Assembly: GCA_010094045.1 (NCBI GenBank)
Contig: ML986614.1
Location: forward strand, 23,336-87,335
Source of the DNA: Lojkania enalia
Lineage: Eukaryota; Ascomycota; Dothideomycetes; Pleosporales
Direction: 5' to 3'
Length of the DNA: 64,000 nucleotides
Numbering within the stretch: the stretch's first letter is position 1; every line of letters starts with the position of its first letter. The notes below the pieces were generated by a model. The model had not been told where the DNA came from and made no database searches. It saw nothing but the letters and a program-made list of their open reading frames with translations. Of the stretch, positions 62,018 to 64,000 are shown in pieces. A program made the position numbers and the translations under genes.

Positions 62018-62530
62018 ATGGCGACTGCAGAAATGGTTAACCTCACCGAAGCTCACGCCCCGAAGGAGACGTCTATCCATGCCTTCGAATCTATCTTACC
62101 TTCCCTTAAGCATGAACTTACCAAGCTGCGGCGCGACCATGATAGTAAGTAGCTATTCTCCTCAGCTCCTCTCCAACCTCTCCGCTGACACAATATAGAG
62201 CACGAGCCAGAGTACTTTCGGGCAGTCAAAGACCTCTCTGACCACGAACTAACCTCCTTCTCCGTCTCCAATGTTGAGCTCGTCCGCGCCGGCGAGTCGG
62301 CTTATGGCCTCCACCTCTTCGGCAAGGTCAAGATCCCCGCGCTCGAGAACGGGTATATTCACGTGCGACTCTTCATCGGCGCAAAGGACGGCACCGAGGG
62401 AAGCAGTGAGGAGGAGCGAGAGACGAAATTGCATAGCATTCATACCGAGGAGGTTGTGAAGGAGGATGGTGATCGGGTTTATAGGGCAATCTTCGGGAAG
62501 GATGATGCGTTGGAGTGGTTTGAGACTTGA
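62018..62530 (+). CDS. small protein of unknown function, 152 residues
   Basis: Two exons, 62018-62144 and 62199-62530, with a GTAAGT donor and ATATAG acceptor, join cleanly to 152 residues. The sequence is smoothly protein-like: a helical N-terminus (FESILPSLKHELTKLRRDHD), then EPEYFRAVKDLSDHELTSF and a predicted beta-rich part (GLHLFGKVKIPALENGYIHVRLFIGA), then a charged loop and a C-terminal EEVVKEDGDRVYRAIFG. It has no signal peptide or membrane helix, so it is probably cytosolic. The single-domain alpha/beta layout is vaguely cystatin- or NTF2-like by pattern only. I do not recognise the family. It is convergent with the P450 gene, 152 bases away. Confidence 0.7.
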
Positions 62531-62682
62531 GATTTGATACCCATATAGATGGATAAGAAGTTAGCTAGGGAGAGAACGGGAGGAATGAGGGTTGATGGGC
62601 CGTGTATAATGTTTGTGCACGCATCCTCACTTCAAGTACCAGATCCATGATTGAAATTCTAAGCTTAACTAGTGTACTATGT

Positions 62683-64000
62683 CTATTCCCCTCTTGGCGT
62701 CAATTTAACCCACAACGGCCCTTTCTCCCACACTAGAAACACCTTCTGGTCAATCCAGTTCCTGCTCTCATCACATAACTCCATTCTAAAATTCCACACT
62801 AGTCTTGCAATGGTCGACTTGATTTCGAAATAGGCCAAGCTACATTCGTTAGAATTAGCTCCCAAAAATGGTATGTATCAACTCACTTCTTCCCGATGCA
62901 CCCCCTAGGACCAAGATGGAAAGGACAAAATGCAGCTTTATTGTCCTGAGCGTACGTCTGTGCTCCTTCTGGAAGCCACCGCTCTGGTGCGAAAACATCG
63001 GGGTTAACGAAGTTCCGAGGTGAGTGGTATGTAGCGAATTGATGGACGCCGATGGAGGTCTAATAGTCGGTCACAGATTAGAAGAGGTAAGTGTTTGACG
63101 AACTTACATTACCAGGTACAAAGCTTCCGTCAATGAAATCGCCCTCTGGGGGTGTTCTACGAGGGAAGATGGATGACGCTGGCGGGTACATCCGGAGTGC
63201 CTCTTCAACGACGGCATCGAGATAAGGGAGTCGACCTAGCGTGCGTAGATTGATGTCCGCTTCTGTGCTAAACGTACCCCTGATTTCCTGCCTCAGTCTC
63301 TCGAGTATCTGTGGGTTGACGAGGAGGTAATATGTTAGACCGCATAGGAGAGTTGCCGTCGTTTCCGAGCCGCCTACAATGAGTATAGAAGCTGTATCCA
63401 CGATTTCTTCATAGTTCATGCCTCGTTCGTCGTTGTATCGGAGAATCTATGAACGGTTAGTGTGCTGAAAATCAGCATCACATTGGAAATGTCACTAACA
63501 TAGCTCATGAAATCTTTCCTTTCCGTTTTCATTTGTAGCCTCTTCTCGACCTTGACTTTCGGCAATTTGAAGAATGAGTCTCTTGTCTCCTCAATACTAG
63601 GCACCACTGCCAGCATAAATCGAAATAAATGCCCCAGTAGTGGATACGCATTACCGAACCTCAGAACACGCCAGAATTTCAGGCCTTGGAAGATCTGAAT
63701 GATCCATGAGTGATACTCGCCGCTTTCGATGGCGCCGAAAGATTCGCCGAGACAGAGATCCCCGATTACGTCAAAGGTGAGGAAGTTGTAGTAGTCTCGT
63801 AGGTCAACTCGTCCATTCTCGGGGCCACTGATGAGCGTTCGGAGCTTGTTAACTAGATTCGTGGTGTGAGTGGTTAGGAGAAGCTCTTGTTCGCGCAATG
63901 CACTCTCGGAGAAGGCGTGGGAGACCAGCTTCCTCATCCGAGCGTGGTCCGCATCATTAGATTCTCCAAAATTAGCCAAAGTAAAATTCATGATGTTGAA
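62683..64000 (-). CDS. cytochrome P450 (isotrichodermin C-15 hydroxylase/CYP65-like), 5' end outside window
   Basis: Four visible exons (63500 to beyond 64000, 63108-63446, 62887-63059, 62839-62683) join with consistent phase. Landmarks are the C-helix region DHARMRKLVSHAFSESALREQE, the I-helix GGSETTATLL (the A/GGxxTT oxygen-activating motif), the K-helix ExxR in EEALRMYP, FAPERWLP and the heme loop FHLGPRGCIGKNLAY with its axial Cys. The C-helix block is typical of fungal CYP65-type enzymes, which hydroxylate terpenoid or other secondary metabolites. The reading frame is open to the right edge, so the N-terminal membrane anchor lies outside. No backbone synthase is visible in this window; one may sit to the right. 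Confidence 0.93.

Overview
The window is nuclear DNA of a filamentous ascomycete (Pezizomycotina). Nearly every gene carries short GT-AG introns, mostly 47-90 nt, often with a CTAAC-like branch point just upstream of the acceptor. Genes sit on both strands without operons, and the gene set (Dsc2/UBAC2-like rhomboid protein, ERG27, DUF3429 protein, DLT1, EMI1, a monocarboxylate-type MFS carrier, a trichothecene-type P450) is typical of such fungi. The class cannot be fixed from the sequence alone. I built the exon models by hand, checking frame across every junction.

Left part (1-24 kb): a UBAC2/Dsc2-like ER rhomboid protein, a centrosomin-motif coiled-coil protein, the sterol 3-ketoreductase ERG27, then about 7.4 kb that is almost empty apart from one conserved Cys-rich mini-gene (13.1-13.4 kb). 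Next come glycerol kinase, a DUF3429 mitochondrial membrane protein, a cytosolic Hsp70 with a perfect heat-shock element in its promoter, and the twin-CX9C protein EMI1. Middle part (24.8-48 kb): the 3199-codon lipid-transfer protein VPS13, an AT-rich gene-free stretch, peroxisomal 3-ketoacyl-CoA thiolase with a PTS2 signal, a WBP2-like GRAM protein with an 11-nt first coding exon, a MACPF-like protein, DLT1, and an acidic protein with a SUMO-interaction motif.

Right part (49-64 kb) looks accessory. It holds an MFS carrier with an apparent single-base frameshift, a flavin monooxygenase, a second flavoprotein resembling bacterial COG2907 proteins, and a SAM-dependent methyltransferase, all packed within 7 kb. 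Beyond these lie a large membrane protein of unknown function, a small RING-like protein lacking one zinc ligand, an unknown 152-residue protein, and the 3' part of a cytochrome P450 that runs off the right edge.

Housekeeping roles represented are sterol synthesis, glycerol and fatty-acid catabolism, protein folding, ER protein quality control and inter-organelle lipid transfer. The most interesting candidate system is the 49.1-56.1 kb group. The flavoprotein/methyltransferase pair recalls bacterial operons that modify unsaturated acyl chains, next to a monooxygenase and an exporter-type carrier, with no PKS, NRPS or terpene synthase backbone gene in view. That functional reading is inference.
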